A DNA stretch of 64,000 bases from Dipetalonema caudispina (taxonomy: Eukaryota; Nematoda; Chromadorea; Rhabditida; Onchocercidae), in NCBI GenBank assembly GCA_013365325.1, contig JABVXV010000174.1:62001-126000 (forward strand), written 5' to 3'. The notes under the pieces are model-generated. The model was not told the origin of the DNA. It saw only the letters and a list, made by a program, of their open reading frames with translations, and ran no database searches. Shown piece after piece: positions 49,001-62,706 of the stretch (the stretch's first letter is position 1; each line of letters opens with the position of its first letter). Made by a program: the position numbers and the translations under genes.

Positions 49001-52000
49001 CCAACATTGAAAGATACAATTTCTAATAAGTGAGAACTCTAAAAACTGATGATACTAAATTAACAATATGAACGATAACTGTGGCTAACCATTTGGATCC
49101 ATTCCCATTTCGAAACATTTTTTCAACCGACAACTTCGACAACCACATCGTACGGCTGAAAAATAGTCGCAATACGTCAAAAAGGTTGAAATTTTGAATG
49201 ATATCATTCAATTATTTATAGAAAGTGTCCCGTTTGTTAATTGAAATAGACCACATATTTCTTTTTTCGAAACACACTGGACACTATTCTTTTTCCAAAA
49301 ATGCAATTTGGGTGGAAATTATCGATCAGTTATGTTATTATACAGAAACTTACATTTATCAACGATGCAATCGTCAGAAAATTGGCACTGGAAGGCTTGC
49401 TTATTCTGGAAAATTGGAAGTTTCAATTATATTTGACTTACATACAATAAAAAGATCCCACATATCCAAAAAAAAAGCACTAAGGAAAATTCATGTAAAC
49501 CTATTAGAAAAGAGCAATATCTATGATTCACATAAATTTCACAAAAATTACACCAAGGAACTAAGACGGCTATTTACTTCATACTTTATAACTTTCTTTT
49601 TTATTTTTTATTTCAAACCCACATAGAGGGGAGAAATAAGAAAAGACATACCACAAGCGCACGTCGGAAGAATGTTTTACAGCCGTTGCAACTAGCAACT
49701 GAATAATGGATACCGCTGGCCAAATCCGAGCAAACAACACACAATGTACCTTCCGGAATTTTTTCTCTTCCTGAGAAAGGAAAAAAGAAAGGCGAAATTA
49801 AATAATAATGATTTGCAAAAGATTAGATCATTCCTTCAAAGATATTGCCACTTTGAAATTCTGTTTTTTCTGAAGGGCTTTTCACATACGAGAAAATAAA
49901 AAACACAAATTCCTACTTTCTTCATTATCACATAAATTTTCACTTAGGGAGGAGGGGAGAGGAGAAAAAAACCTTTCTGAAAAATATGTAAACATGCTTT
50001 ATGTATACTATTTATGAGAAATCTGGTCTCATCAGGAATAACAAATAATGAAATTCAAAGGATTGTGGCACAATTTTGCCATTTTAATGGATTGTTTATA
50101 TAAGATAAAGAAAAGGACTCCTTCTTCACTTAGTTTTGTTGGAACAAAAAAATAAAAAAAAAAAAATAAAAAAAAAAAGCATTAGTCTGATGAATTTTTT
50201 GGAAAGGGATAGAAGTCTAAGAATTACTTGCACCATCTTCAGGAGTCCAAAACGATTAACGTCAATTAGTTGGAAAAATGTATTACGAATAACGACAGAA
50301 TCTAACTCAAGTGATGTTTAATGACGAGAAATAAACCATCAACAGTGAGGAAGTGAACCATTCATGCAACTGTACAAATTAAACAATTTAAATAGACATG
50401 AAAGTTGGAATGGCTGTATCCTAATGGAAGTTGGGCTGTTAGCCTGCAAGCACAACCTGCTGTCTAATTAATGCCATGGATTACAAATTTACGGAAACTT
50501 CAAAACTTACTGTTATTAGGCATATCGGTTCGGAAGGTGCAGGAGCTTGACGAAAGATACACATTGTAGAAATGTTAGAAAAATGCAGGATCTTTCGCCA
50601 TTTTAGGGAAATTCCATCAAGGTGGACCGGTAAAATCCATCAGATTACCAAGTAGCCTTTAAGTTTTGTGCGTTGGAGGCGCAAATGATGAACGTATACA
50701 AACATTAATATCAAGCATATGGAAGATATCGTAGCGCAACTTGATACTCTCAGTTTGAGAAACAGAAATTTTAATAAATGTATCAAATATGATGAATGAC
50801 GAGATGATATAAACAAAGGATATGTAAATTTTGACCGTTTAATTTACACAGTTCGCTCATATGTCAGAATGTCATTTGTCACCCCAGCTGCTTTGTTCCA
50901 ATGACACGAGTTCCTTTCATATGACAATTTTTTTGTATCTTTTCAAGGCATTCATGTGACCTAGTTTTTGTCCCCATCTATGCTTTCTTCATGGTACGTA
51001 CGTCGGATTCCCTTTTTCTCTCACTGGACATTGTCAAAGCATGGAAAAGTCAAACGACCGGAATGGAAGAATGAGAATTTCGATGAAGTAAACCACGAAA
51101 TTTTCCTCGCCACTTCCGGGTGGAAAAAAATTAAAAACGAACAGAAACTATGCACTATGGTCGCTTTTTTAATTTCAAGAGATTTTAAAAATTCAGAAAA
51201 TTTCCAAATTGCAGAAAAGTGGCAAAAACGTCAGATGGCACGATGAATGATTAGACAACAAGGTGAAAAAAGGTATAAGATTGAAAAGAGAGGTGGGAAG
51301 AAATAGAAGGAGAGAGGAGCATTCCAGAAAAGCTCTTCGTTTCCTGGATGCCCTCATGGATCGATCGACTGCCTACTATCAGTTGAATTCCTACTCTTCT
51401 CACCCTCTTTTATCTCTTCTATCCTCTTTTCTCTTCTTTCACCTTTTCTCTTGATAGCTTTTTTTTTCTTGCACTCAGGCATTATATCCTATGTGTCATA
51501 TTTCCATCAATTTCTCTGTTATCATCCTACAACGTGGGATAATTTTACTTGACGTGAACGTCTACACTTTGTCAATTGTGAAAAACCACAAGGAACTCAA
51601 TTGATAATTAATTACGTCATTTATTAGCGTAAAACTTTGTTGTAATATCGGAATATTGTTAGAGTATAACTTCTTCATTTCATGAATAATTTTGTTTCAA
51701 AAAAAGAAAAAATTGGTGAAAAATAAAAGGAAAAAATGAACCTTCCAGTCAAAATTTCACTTTTTTGAATTTACAATATTGCTAGCCAAGGAACATTTCT
51801 ACTACGTTCAACTAATACGCTACTCTTGTCTTGAAACGATGAAATAGTTCGAAGGATTTTGTAAGTGAAAAAAAAAAAAAAAGAAAGAGAAGAAAAAACC
51901 TTTAGCTTTCTTTTCAATTTCGGCAATTCATTCAAATTCTTAAAAAAAGATTGGTAGCAAACGAAATTCGGAATTTTGATTTGTTTTTTTCACTTGTCGA

Positions 52001-52520
52001 AAAGAAGTCAACGTTTGGTTACATATAATAAGTACACGGCAGGAAATTTTGTTATGAATGAAGGGCATGGAAAAGACAGGTATGATTGGACATTTGACAT
52101 TCCTTCCATTATTTGGTATTTGTTCATGCTTTGGTTGAAAAAAAAAATTAAAGGAAGTAAGGCTTTCAATTGAAGTATTATATGCAGAGCAATGAATTTT
52201 AAATATGAAAAAAGTTCTTTAAAAAAAGCAAAAGTGATAGAAAGTTCAAAATTTTCATAATCATATGATTGATGAGGGTGATATTTTTGATAAAAGAAGG
52301 CTTACTGAAGTGCTAATGTTACTATGAGATTTAAGTAAAAACATCAACGGTTAACTTGGTAACAGTTTATAAGGTTTGTTTACAACTAGAATCTTGAAAT
52401 AGACAGATAAAATTTTCTCCTGATATTTTAGCAGTTAAAAATGTGCTTGAATTCAAATGAATTCTTGCAAAGTGAAATAAATGATAGTCGTTGATAAGTT
52501 TAGGCACTTGAAAATTATGG

Positions 52521-52557
<37 letters not shown>

Positions 52558-53161
52558 TAATTGTAAGAGCTTATAAAAATGCAAACTAAATATCAAATTC
52601 CTTTCCTTTAAATATATTAAATTTCATTTCGCAAATTTTACTTTTTTTTCCCCTCCTGAAGTCATAGTTACACGCGAACTTCATTTTCTATGAGTATGAA
52701 ATAAATTATTTCGAAATATGTGAAAATTCATATCATTATAACAGCACGAAAGCTAAGCAGAACAAACTTTTTTGTCCACTAATTTGATTCTCGACAGGTT
52801 ATCCTTATGTATTTTAAATGTAATCCAGGCATATCGTCCAGAATTTGGATTCATGCAATCCGAAATTTGACATATTTGTGAAGCATAAATTTCTGAATTA
52901 CAAAGAAATAAACTTACTTCCATGTTTCTGCTTCTTGATAAATCGCTTTCCTTCTATTTTAATATCAACCATTCGTTGGTCACATTTAAATGGGATTTGG
53001 AGTAAAGCGTTGGTATTTTTGATATCTTCATCAGTTACATTTGGCCGTGATGCGCTGCCGGCAGTTGCATACAAAGCATCCGGAATTCCTGTTGATGAAT
53101 CCATGTAAAGCGATGAAGCAAACTGCTTGAAATCTGATCTATGCCTGATCACTTCAATCAT
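46040..53161 (-). CDS. Nuclear hormone receptor (nematode supplementary/HNF4-like type)
   Basis: Minus-strand exons 53161-52918, 49770-49652, 49405-49354, 49155-49090, 48736-48598, 48475-48370, 48152-47988, 47752-47624, 47369-47234, 46849-46729, 46568-46450, 46215-46040; 523 residues, all phases closed. The DNA-binding domain spans about 92-157: CVVC, then [14 protein letters not shown] (P-box CNGCKT), CQFSDDC, and [18 protein letters not shown]. That P-box is typical of the nematode receptor expansion derived from HNF4. A hydrophilic hinge follows. The ligand-binding domain starts near residue 298, with [11 protein letters not shown] matching the helix 3-5 signature, and continues through [20 protein letters not shown] and [13 protein letters not shown]. 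The end is early: IVSFLLF then stop, so helices 11-12 (AF-2) look short or missing. It acts presumably as a nuclear ligand- or constitutively active regulator. Intron 1 is unusually long (3.1 kb). Confidence 0.88.
52523..52554. repeat. (AT)n microsatellite
   Basis: About sixteen AT units in intron 1 of the receptor gene, 0.4 kb inside the donor. Confidence 0.95.
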
Positions 53162-56100
53162 TTAATCAATTAAATTAGCAGCAGTTTAGAGTAGTAAAAT
53201 GAAGTCGCTGTTCCAATGTTTCAATGAAATAAAAATCCTGAAAATCATTTCATCTTTCAGTTCATTCAGTGATAAAAAGCTGAAATATCTTGCTTGACTA
53301 ATTAACAATTAAAATTTTTCCTATTAATAAATTTAATATATCTTCACTGATTTATGTTAATTATACAAAGGTTTCGAAAATAAAATTAATGGGTATAAAT
53401 TTAATTAGAAGCATAAAATAAGGTAAAAATATTTAGAATTCCGGTTCCAAAAGAAAAAAAAAAAAAGATCTTCCTAATCTTAGTAGTTTACAATTGATTA
53501 TCATTCAAGGTTATCATATTTAAGTGATCGAGAGAAAAAAAAAAAAATGAATGCAATTATCAATTTTGAGATGCAGTTCAATGTCATGTTTTCATTTTGT
53601 TTGTTGTTTTCTTTCTCAAATATTATTTTGATAAAGGATGAAAGTTTTGGCATTTTTCATTTTGGGAAGATATAGAATGTAATTCCACTATACCCTTCAA
53701 ATATTTAAAGTCCCACTTTTTCTCCCTCTTCATCACTTTTCAATTGTTGATAGGAAAAGAATTCCGTTCCACTTCAAACATCAAAAACAAAAGAAAAATG
53801 TGAAGAAAACAAAACGTTCCATGTCTACGTCATAAATGTTCGATGTACAAGTTAAGCTGTAATTGTATCAGCAATGTTATTTGCGTTTGTTCTATGACAA
53901 TTACCAATGGTTTTTTTTTTTTTTTTTTCGCTAAAAAAAAAAAAAAAAAAATTAATTATTGAACAAGAATTTTACTACCAGTTATTCAGTTTGACCTTTG
54001 TCTTTACTATGATTAGATGATCATTCATTCAATGAAATCCAAGCAAATGGTATTTAAAATTTTCCGGATGAGAAGAGAGCATAAGAAGTGAATAGGAAAA
54101 AGATAAGCAAAAAGTTTTTGAAGTAAAACATTGGAAAAAAAAATCACCATAACCGTTAGTGAAATATTCGAATGAACTCTCAAAAGGGATAAGCATACGA
54201 CATATCAAATAGTCATCAAATTAGATAAAATACATTTACGTGTATGCGTAATTATACGCATGTATGAAATGTAAGTAAGCTTAGTTTAAGTATGTTTCAA
54301 TAAAAGTGAATTTTGTTTTCATTTCAATTACTTTTTTTTTTAAATAAATTGTTAGTTTTACTATGTTTTAACTTGGTAAAATATGTTTAAAAAAATAAGA
54401 GCTGAGATGGACTAATTCCATATAATACCTACAAGGAAGGCTTTTGGCTTTCTGCATATATTGCATTCATTGTAATGTTATAAAAATCTTGGCTCCACTG
54501 ATATTATTGGTTGCAAAATTGCAAAAAAACATGGAACCATTCTTTCTTTTTGTTCCATATTTTTCACTTAGCCTATTCCATCTCATTGTTTTACCGATGA
54601 AAAAGCAAAGAAATCTTAGCGAAATCTATTCAACCTTTTTCAGGATATCGTCATGCTAATGTATTTTTTGTAAGTACTTAACAATCAATTTACCTATGCG
54701 CTTGCAAAATTTCGAATTTCCATTTTAGCAAAGTGGCCAAATGTTTCATAGTGCTAAAAGGAACAATTGAGCGTGTATTCAACCGTGAAAGAAGCAGAAA
54801 AACAAAAGAATAAAAGTCTTGAAAAAGGATATTTCTCGTTTGTTGTTTATTAAATGCGTTTGAAGAAAAAGTTTTGATAAATTAAAAAATAAAATTTATG
54901 GTCTACCTAGGCAAAACTGTAGTAAGATCATGGAAAGCAAAACTATACAATGTGTTGGTAACAACAGGTTTAAAAACGATCAGAAAAAAATGTGGAAAAC
55001 TTTTCTGGGAAAATTATTAAAGTGGAAATTTGCATTTATTATGAATGTATTGCTTAAATGTTCAAGTTATCTTGTTGATAAAATTCTTCGTTTCTAATCT
55101 TTCCAAGTAGAACGAAAAATATATACTGTACTATCATATGGTAGCATAGTTTATGTTGTAATGAATATTTGAAAATAATTTTGAGGAATTACAAAGAAGA
55201 AGGTTTATTTGCTGATGAATAAATAAAGGATGGGGAATATCTGATGATATCTTGTGAAAGTATTATTCAATACATATGGCTGGTTTCAGAAATATAGTAG
55301 TCAAGTGAGGCATTAAAAAGATAGGAATAAATGATAGAAAACATCACTTTATATACTAATGAAACTGTGGAAGGAAGGAAGGAATAGTCGATATCACATC
55401 TTCAACAAAAGTTTCATTTTCCATTCCATAAACCATTTATAGCTGGTACATTCTTTAATTAAAGTATAGGTTTCTTTCTCCTACTTTTTTTTACCAAATT
55501 CGAAAAAAAAAAAAAAAAAAAAAAAGAACTTATATTGGATTGACGTCATACAAACTGAGAGAAAGGGAGAGAGAGAGAAAGGAGAAAAAGAAATAACTTA
55601 AAAATTAAATCCCGTTTGAACTGGCCTGAAATTGGTTAAACACGAATAGGGAAAATGAACTAATGCTCATCAATTAAAATTCAAACCATACCAAATAATA
55701 TTTCATTCAATGACAACAGTTCTCGTCTGAAAATTATTTAAAATTCATTATCATTATCATTCAGACTAATGATTCATGAATGTTTATGTTTACACCATAT
55801 CAGTTCCTTTCTATGCATAAGTTATCCCCAAATTAAGAAGGAAAACGACCAAAAATAAAATGCTATATATGCAAATGTTGCAAATAAAAGAAAAGAAAAT
55901 TTCGTATAATTAATTACATTTAAACGGCTGTCTATTAAAATTTCATGCCCACAGATTTTCAATTTCCAAATTTCCAGAGCGAAATAAAGATCACAAAATA
56001 ATGATAGCAAGTTAAGTATATATATATGTCAATCGCTAAAAATACATTCATTAAGTTATTGTTATCCGTTGTTTAAACAAATTTAACTGACATTATAATG

Positions 56101-56398
56101 TATTGTTTTCGGATAGTCATCAAAAAAAAATAGGATGAATTTTTAGAAAGCTGAACAAGTAAACGAGTAATAGAAGAGTAGAAACTGTTTATTTGAAAAA
56201 AAGGACAAAAATAAAAGTGTACGATAAAGAGGAAACCGGAAAGAATGTCCTGATAAAGCAGGTTTTGTTTAAGAAAAAAAAGGAAAGTAGAAAAACATTT
56301 GACTTTTGGTCGGATAAAATTTTTCTGATTGAAGAATATTTTCCGATTATCTTTATCCTGAATATATGCCTAATTCACTACTTCCGTATAATGGTCGA

Positions 56399-56421
56399 AT
56401 ATATATATATATATATATATA
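56399..56421. repeat. (AT)n microsatellite
   Basis: About eleven AT units in non-coding DNA; the open frame across it is not a gene. Confidence 0.9.
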
Positions 56422-57206
56422 CAGTATTAAATCTTTTATTCTTCTAATTATTATGTCATAGAATCTATTCGAACTTTCAATTATTTCAACTTTACATGAC
56501 AGAACATAGTTGCAAAATTACTAATTGCAATAAGAGGCAATCTTTCCTTCATAGTTTTATGCGTTTCAATCAACACTTGTCGTATCTCATTATAATAGTG
56601 ATGAAAGAAGCAAATGCTGTTTAAATTTCTTCAGGATATCGGTACGGTATCATATTTTTTGTGATTACTATTCGAAAGAATTGCCTAATTAAATAACTTT
56701 GATTTACCAACTTATCTGAATCGGAAAATGATTATTGGAAATTTTACTAGACGTGTACCTGTCAGGAGAATAAGTATATCCATGAAATTAATAGGAAGAA
56801 GTTAAAGGTTAAGAAAAATATCACAAGAACAGAGGAACGTGTTAGCATAAAAATTCTAGCTTACTTGAATAAAATTGTCATCGCTTGTTGAGTAACCAGC
56901 AATGATTTTTTTCAACTTAACTACTAAAAGTGAAACCCTAATTTAACTCGCTTTTGTGTGAGCTTCACAACTGTAGTATCAACTACTCGCGACATTCCAG
57001 ATTTTCAAATTTTAAGGATTTCGAAGAGGCAAAATGTCAAAAGGTTGCAAAAAGAGTAGTCAAGAGAGAAAAGGACATTGGAAAAAAGATCATTCATAGT
57101 TTTTCACGAAACTCCAGAACTATTTTTATTGCCAAGCTTGGCTAAGGTAGACCATTTTAATTTAAAAATAAAAGCTTGCAGTTTTTTTTTTTTTTTTGGA
57201 GAAAAC

Positions 57207-57353
57207 AATTTCATTAATTGTCACATTTTATGTTACATATGAGGCCGTTTTTTCTTTGTCGGCTTCTAATGTTTCCTAGCCTAAAAACATTAGAAGCTGA
57301 GGAAGAAAAAAACGGCCTCATGTGTGACATAAAATCTGACAATTAAAGGAACT
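57207..57353. repeat. Long near-perfect inverted repeat (hairpin)
   Basis: Two arms of about 69 bases (57207-57275 and 57285-57353) are reverse complements with only about a dozen mismatches or small gaps; the central part of each arm, around GAGGCCGTTTTTT and GCTTCTAATGTTT, is almost perfect. The loop is about 9 bases (CCTAGCCTA). It could be a small foldback/MITE-type element or a locus transcribed into a long hairpin RNA. No target-site duplication was identified; the left flank is a T-run, which blurs the boundary. Confidence 0.85.
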
Positions 57354-59802
57354 GAAACAGGAATGTGTAACTTTTCCGGAAAGCAGGAAATTATTACAAA
57401 ACCTCTAATTTTTCTCAAATGTTTCCAAGATTGGCATTATTTACTTGTAAAATTTCAAATTCTAACCTTTTCTGGATAATAGATGAAATTTTTTGAAAAT
57501 GGATAAAAGATTAAATAAGAGTTTATATGTATGTAAATTTTTGAATAAAATTTTTCTGTAGCATATCGGCAACACAAACATTTTCCTATTATTGAAATAT
57601 TGAATTTCGTATCAATTTATTACATCAAAGAAGAGGATGAAGGTTTTCAAAGCAAAAATTTATTCGAAATTTTGGCGGAAGATGACAATCAAACGCAACG
57701 ACTTCATTATCTTCCATATACAAACACACATATATATGTATAAAGGAATAAAAAATGTTACTGTGAAAATTAAATTGAATGTTTCAAAAGAAATATGAGA
57801 AAAAAAAAAAAAAAATTCCTTAGAAAAGTAAAACAAAAAAAGATTAAAATAAAAAAAAAAAAAAAAAAAAAAAAAGAAATGAGGGTGAGAAAAAAAAAAG
57901 TAAACGATTGAGAGAGAGAGAGAAAAAAATTAACGGTTTAGCAACAAATTATATGTTTAGATTTGGAAATTTAGCAAATTCATCCATTTTAATTTATTAA
58001 TGCAAAAGAAAAATTGTATTTTCCATCAATTTTATTTCGTACAGATTAATTTTAATGTATGATAATTCGTAGTTTCTTCTTTTAAAAAATAGAGCAAAAA
58101 AAAAAGCATCTATTCCTTTAGATTTCATTTCATTTTATAGTTGAAAAAAAAAAAAAAAGAAAAAAATTAATTCGAATAAAGAAAATATAGTGAACAAATA
58201 TCAGTAAGCTGTGATATTATTAATAACTAAATGATTTGTCATACGCCTTGTTAGAAGGTAATTTAAAATTTTTGAGAAAATGAACTTTTTCTTCAACTTA
58301 GTTTAAAATTTTTTGCAGAAGTTCATGCATGTGAGCAATGAAACATTTACAGGTTGTTTAAACCGGACACAATAGATGGATTTCATCACGAATGCTTTTT
58401 TTTTCTGGAATATCATCTTTCTGAATGTCATCATCTTGAATGTTTACGATCGTGGTGTAATGATCAAATGAAATGACTGATAGAAAAGGAAAAGCAATCA
58501 AATCACTAGAAATAATTATTACAATCTTAATTTCTATGAAATTCATTTATGAAACGGATGATAGTTTTGAGATGGGCGTCAAAACATATCAAACTTCCAA
58601 AATAAACAGCACTTTGATTACTTTAATTTTGAAAATAAATGGAGAGGAATCGAAGTTCAAAGCATTTCTTGTCTCACATAACACAGAAGCAAAAAAAAGT
58701 TGTAAGCAGCTAGATTGTTTATTATAGCAAATATACAATAATATAAGAATATAACAATAATCATAATACGACAATGTAACACAATACGACAATGACGAGA
58801 ATGCAACACAATATGACAATGATTAATATGACAGTATCTCGACGCGATTTCTAAACAATGTAATCGCATAATGAGGTGAAGATGAGGCTATTAATATTAC
58901 TATTTGTTTATCAAAGATTGACAGCGTCACTGATAGCGTTGATAAAGCTAAAGTAAGTGTATTTCTAATACGTGTGGACGTTTGTGATAAAATTGATAAC
59001 AATGTATGTTTTGAAATGTAAAGCATATGCGAATGGTGCTTTTGTAAGATATAAATTTTAAGTTTTGTTTAATTTTAAAAAGAGAAAAGAAGTGTTTTTT
59101 TTTTTTTGTATTGCATATTTCGCGGTTTTTATTTCCAATATTTATGATTTTTCAAAAAATGCTCAGATAACCAAAACCGTAAACCGGATGTGATAATTTC
59201 ACGATTTTAGAAATATAAAAATGATAATTCTTCACTTCATTTTTCCCGCTCTTCTCATTTATCATCATTATTTCCTCCACTTCCATCCTTACCTGATTTT
59301 TTTTTTTTTCATTTTTATTTTTTCGCTATTTAAAATTCAACCATCATAATTAAAAATGTAAATTGGTTTCTAAAGTAATTAATTTAACTGTTTCGTTTTT
59401 TTAAGTTGATGGCAGTAAGCAAATTTGTAATGCTTGGAATAATTATAAATAATCAGAAGTTTTTCACCACCTTCCCTACTTTTCATTTCTCCTCTATTTT
59501 TTTTTTTTTTTTTTTTCCCGTTTTTTTTTTTAAAAAATAAAGAGAGAAAAAAGAAATCATTATGAGACCTGAAACAAGGAAAGGAAAGAATACACTGTTG
59601 AGATGATATCGCTTCGAATGATTACTCAAAATAATTTCGAGAATGGTGAAATACAGGAAGGGAAGAAAGAAAGAAAGAAAGAAATTCGAGAGTATCAACA
59701 ACAAACATTATCATTAAGTAACTTTTGTCTTTTCATCCATCATGTCGGATGCAGAAAACAAGGAAGAAAATTTTTGAGAAACAAATGATATTAAGTTAAA
59801 AG

Positions 59803-59803
<1 letters not shown>

Positions 59804-59849
<46 letters not shown>
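59804..59849. repeat. (AT)n microsatellite
   Basis: About twenty-three uninterrupted AT units, the longest dinucleotide array in the window. Confidence 0.95.
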
Positions 59850-59850
<1 letters not shown>

Positions 59851-61954
59851 GCGTACATATAAGCATATATTTAAGTTCTTCAAAAACAGAGTAGAAAACG
59901 AAGAAAGAGAGTTCCCATCAATGAATGCACTATTTAAATTATAATTAAGTTTCGGGAGAAGTATAACTATTTTAGTTACGGTTAGAAATTTCGGGAATGA
60001 TTCAAAATGTAATCATTTATTTGTCCTTCAGCATTTTTCGAAGCTAAAATCGAAAAGAAAGTTTTTTCCCAAATATATATATGTATGTAATCTACACTTC
60101 ATTAATGTTTTATTCCATGAAAAGTAAATGATATGATAAGAGATAGCATTTATAGAGCTGAAACCTCTTAATCTCAATTAATATTATTAAAATCATGAAA
60201 TCCTCTGTTACTTTTTCCTAGCATACCAATTTGTATTTTAACCTTTATATCGTTATCACGTTTACTCGGTAAAATCTTGTTAAATTTCATCAAAATTCCG
60301 AAAAAAAAAAAAACTTCCAAAATGAAAAGTACAAGCTATCGTCATTTCATACCTCTTAGTTTAAAGTTAAAATAGTGATAGCGAAACGAAAATATAAAAT
60401 GAGAAGTTGAATTTCATTTTTGTATCCTTCATCTATATTACGAGCTTAATTATTTAAGCGGAAAATGATTGTTAGGTAAGATTTCCAAGGCACATTTTCA
60501 TGCATCATGCATATAAATTATAAATATAATGAGCAATTTCATGGACAAGTGTTAATTACGAGTAGGATTAAATCATTTTGAAAGAAAAATGAAACTTTAA
60601 TTAATAAATAATAATAATCATAATTTTAGATATGATTTGACCATGGTAGCATATTAATAAGGACAAAATAAGAAATAATGACGATAACGTTTCATTCGGT
60701 ATCTAAAGGAAAACTTTTGCTTATCTTTATTTAAAGTGAAGATTGTGATTTTCCTATAGTATGTATATAAAACAAAATGTGACAAAAAAGGAAGAGTGGG
60801 ATGAGAGAAAATATATGAGTTGATTAAATAAATGAAAATATTGAAAAGATTTTGAAAGAGAAGGAAAAAAGTGAGAGAGAAAAAAAAAGATGAAAATGGA
60901 AAGGAAAAGAAGTTTTTGTAAATGTGTTAAAAAAAAAAAAGAAAAACAAAAAGAAGCAAACAAATATTGAAAATATTTTGTCACAACTAATCTGATTCGT
61001 ACATTACTACATTTGTCACACTGTCAACTGATCTGGTTTATACTTTCATTTATAATGCTTAACTTTATCAGTTTGTTAACTTAACCATATTTTTTATTCT
61101 TTTTTCCGTCAAAAATTTCCTCACTATCATTACCACTAATTCATTCGTGGTTAACTTTGTAAACATAATTTATCACTCAAGCAATCTCTTTTAGTACATA
61201 TTAAACTTGAAATTATTATCATTATTCCTATCTATTCTCCCTTTTCTTTTTCCACTCTACTCTTTCTTTATTTCCCATTTTACTAGCAAGTATTTTCTAG
61301 TGATAACGATAACGATAATTATCTATTCCTTCTTTTTTTCTTTTGTTTAAAATTTGTTGTAAATTAATGTCAATCAAAGAGTGGAAGAAGAAAGTAACAT
61401 CATGAATTTGACGTGAAATATCTAACTGGCGGAGGAAACTTCTTTTTTTAACGATTTCATTTTCAAAGAAATCAAGAAAGACGATAACTTTTCGGTCTAA
61501 ACAGTTGTTTTGGGATAAAAGAGGAAAAAAAAAAGGGTTAATTTATCGATATGGTTGATAACAGTGCTTTAACAAGGCTGTTAACGTTCAGTTTTTTTTT
61601 TCTTCCTCTTCTTTTTCTTTCCCTAAGTAACAATGAATGATAAAAATGTTAAATTTATGATTGACTGCCCGATTGCTCAATGCAAAGAAATACATTTCGT
61701 ATTGAATAGTACACTCACAATAAACTTCTCATCGATTATTTGGAATGTTTGAAACGTTTAACTTTGATCGCCGAAATTTCTGCAATGATTTACCTTATTT
61801 TCATTCGCAAAATGACTACGACCAAACAAAAAAAGAGTTCAATGGAAAATTATTGAATAATATCATATTTTTCTTTTATCAGTAGTGAAGCAACAATCTG
61901 CTAGAAGAAAAAATTAATGTTGATGAATTGTTTGAATTTGTTTATTTTTTTCAG

Positions 61955-62018
61955 CTTATTTGAATTCTCCAATGTATGAAATCTTCCCCTTCTTCACCCA
62001 GACCAATGAGATATTGAG
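61955..62018 (+). other. Isolated exon-like fragment
   Basis: A good acceptor (T-run then CAG, ending 61954) is followed by an open stretch reading AYLNSPMYEIFPFFTQTNEI and then a GT. No phase-compatible partner exon was found within the window on either side. It may be one exon of a gene extending beyond 64000, or chance. Confidence 0.2.
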
Positions 62019-62668
62019 GTTGGATTTTATAGAAAGATATCGGCTAAACTTAATATTTAAAATGCTCATTTATATAGGTTTTGTTGCGCTTGAATTCAAC
62101 TAAGTCTCTTGGCAACCAAACATATATATCCCTTTCAACTACCCAATAATAAAATGACAACAATGTTTTAAAATGTGTTAAACCTTTCCGCAGTTAGGAT
62201 TGTAAGTATTATCTGATAATTGCAATGCAGTAAAGTATTGATATTAACTTTGACATAAACATCATCGCCAAAATCATCCATACAAACATAAACAAAGGTG
62301 AATTATCATATGGAATTAATTATTCAGTCATTCTGTATGACCAAAGTATATTCTTGAATGGAAGAATAAAAAGTATTAAAATAAGATCTCGAACAATCAA
62401 GTTTTAATTCAATTCGAAATTTTAACCTAAAAGTTGCAAAACAGCAACATGATGATAAGAAAAAGAAAATAGGGACATTTTAGGCTCAAATATTTTTCAA
62501 ATCACAATTACCTTTATTTACCAGCCTATAATATAAGCCAATTAATTAGTATTAACAATTTAGCAACAGTTACAAAAAAAGAAAATACAAAGGAATTTAT
62601 CTAATTAATAGTCTACCATGCCGGTTGAAAAATTTTTCTATTCAGAAACGATGGTATTTTCATTTTTT

Positions 62669-62671
<3 letters not shown>

Positions 62672-62704
<33 letters not shown>
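62672..62704. repeat. (CT)n microsatellite
   Basis: About sixteen CT units in non-coding DNA. Confidence 0.95.

Positions 62705-62706
<2 letters not shown>

Noticed and set aside
49225..49626. 133-codon plus-strand ORF
   Set aside because: Lies antisense to a nuclear-receptor DNA-binding exon and adjacent introns; Lys/Tyr-rich with no splice context.
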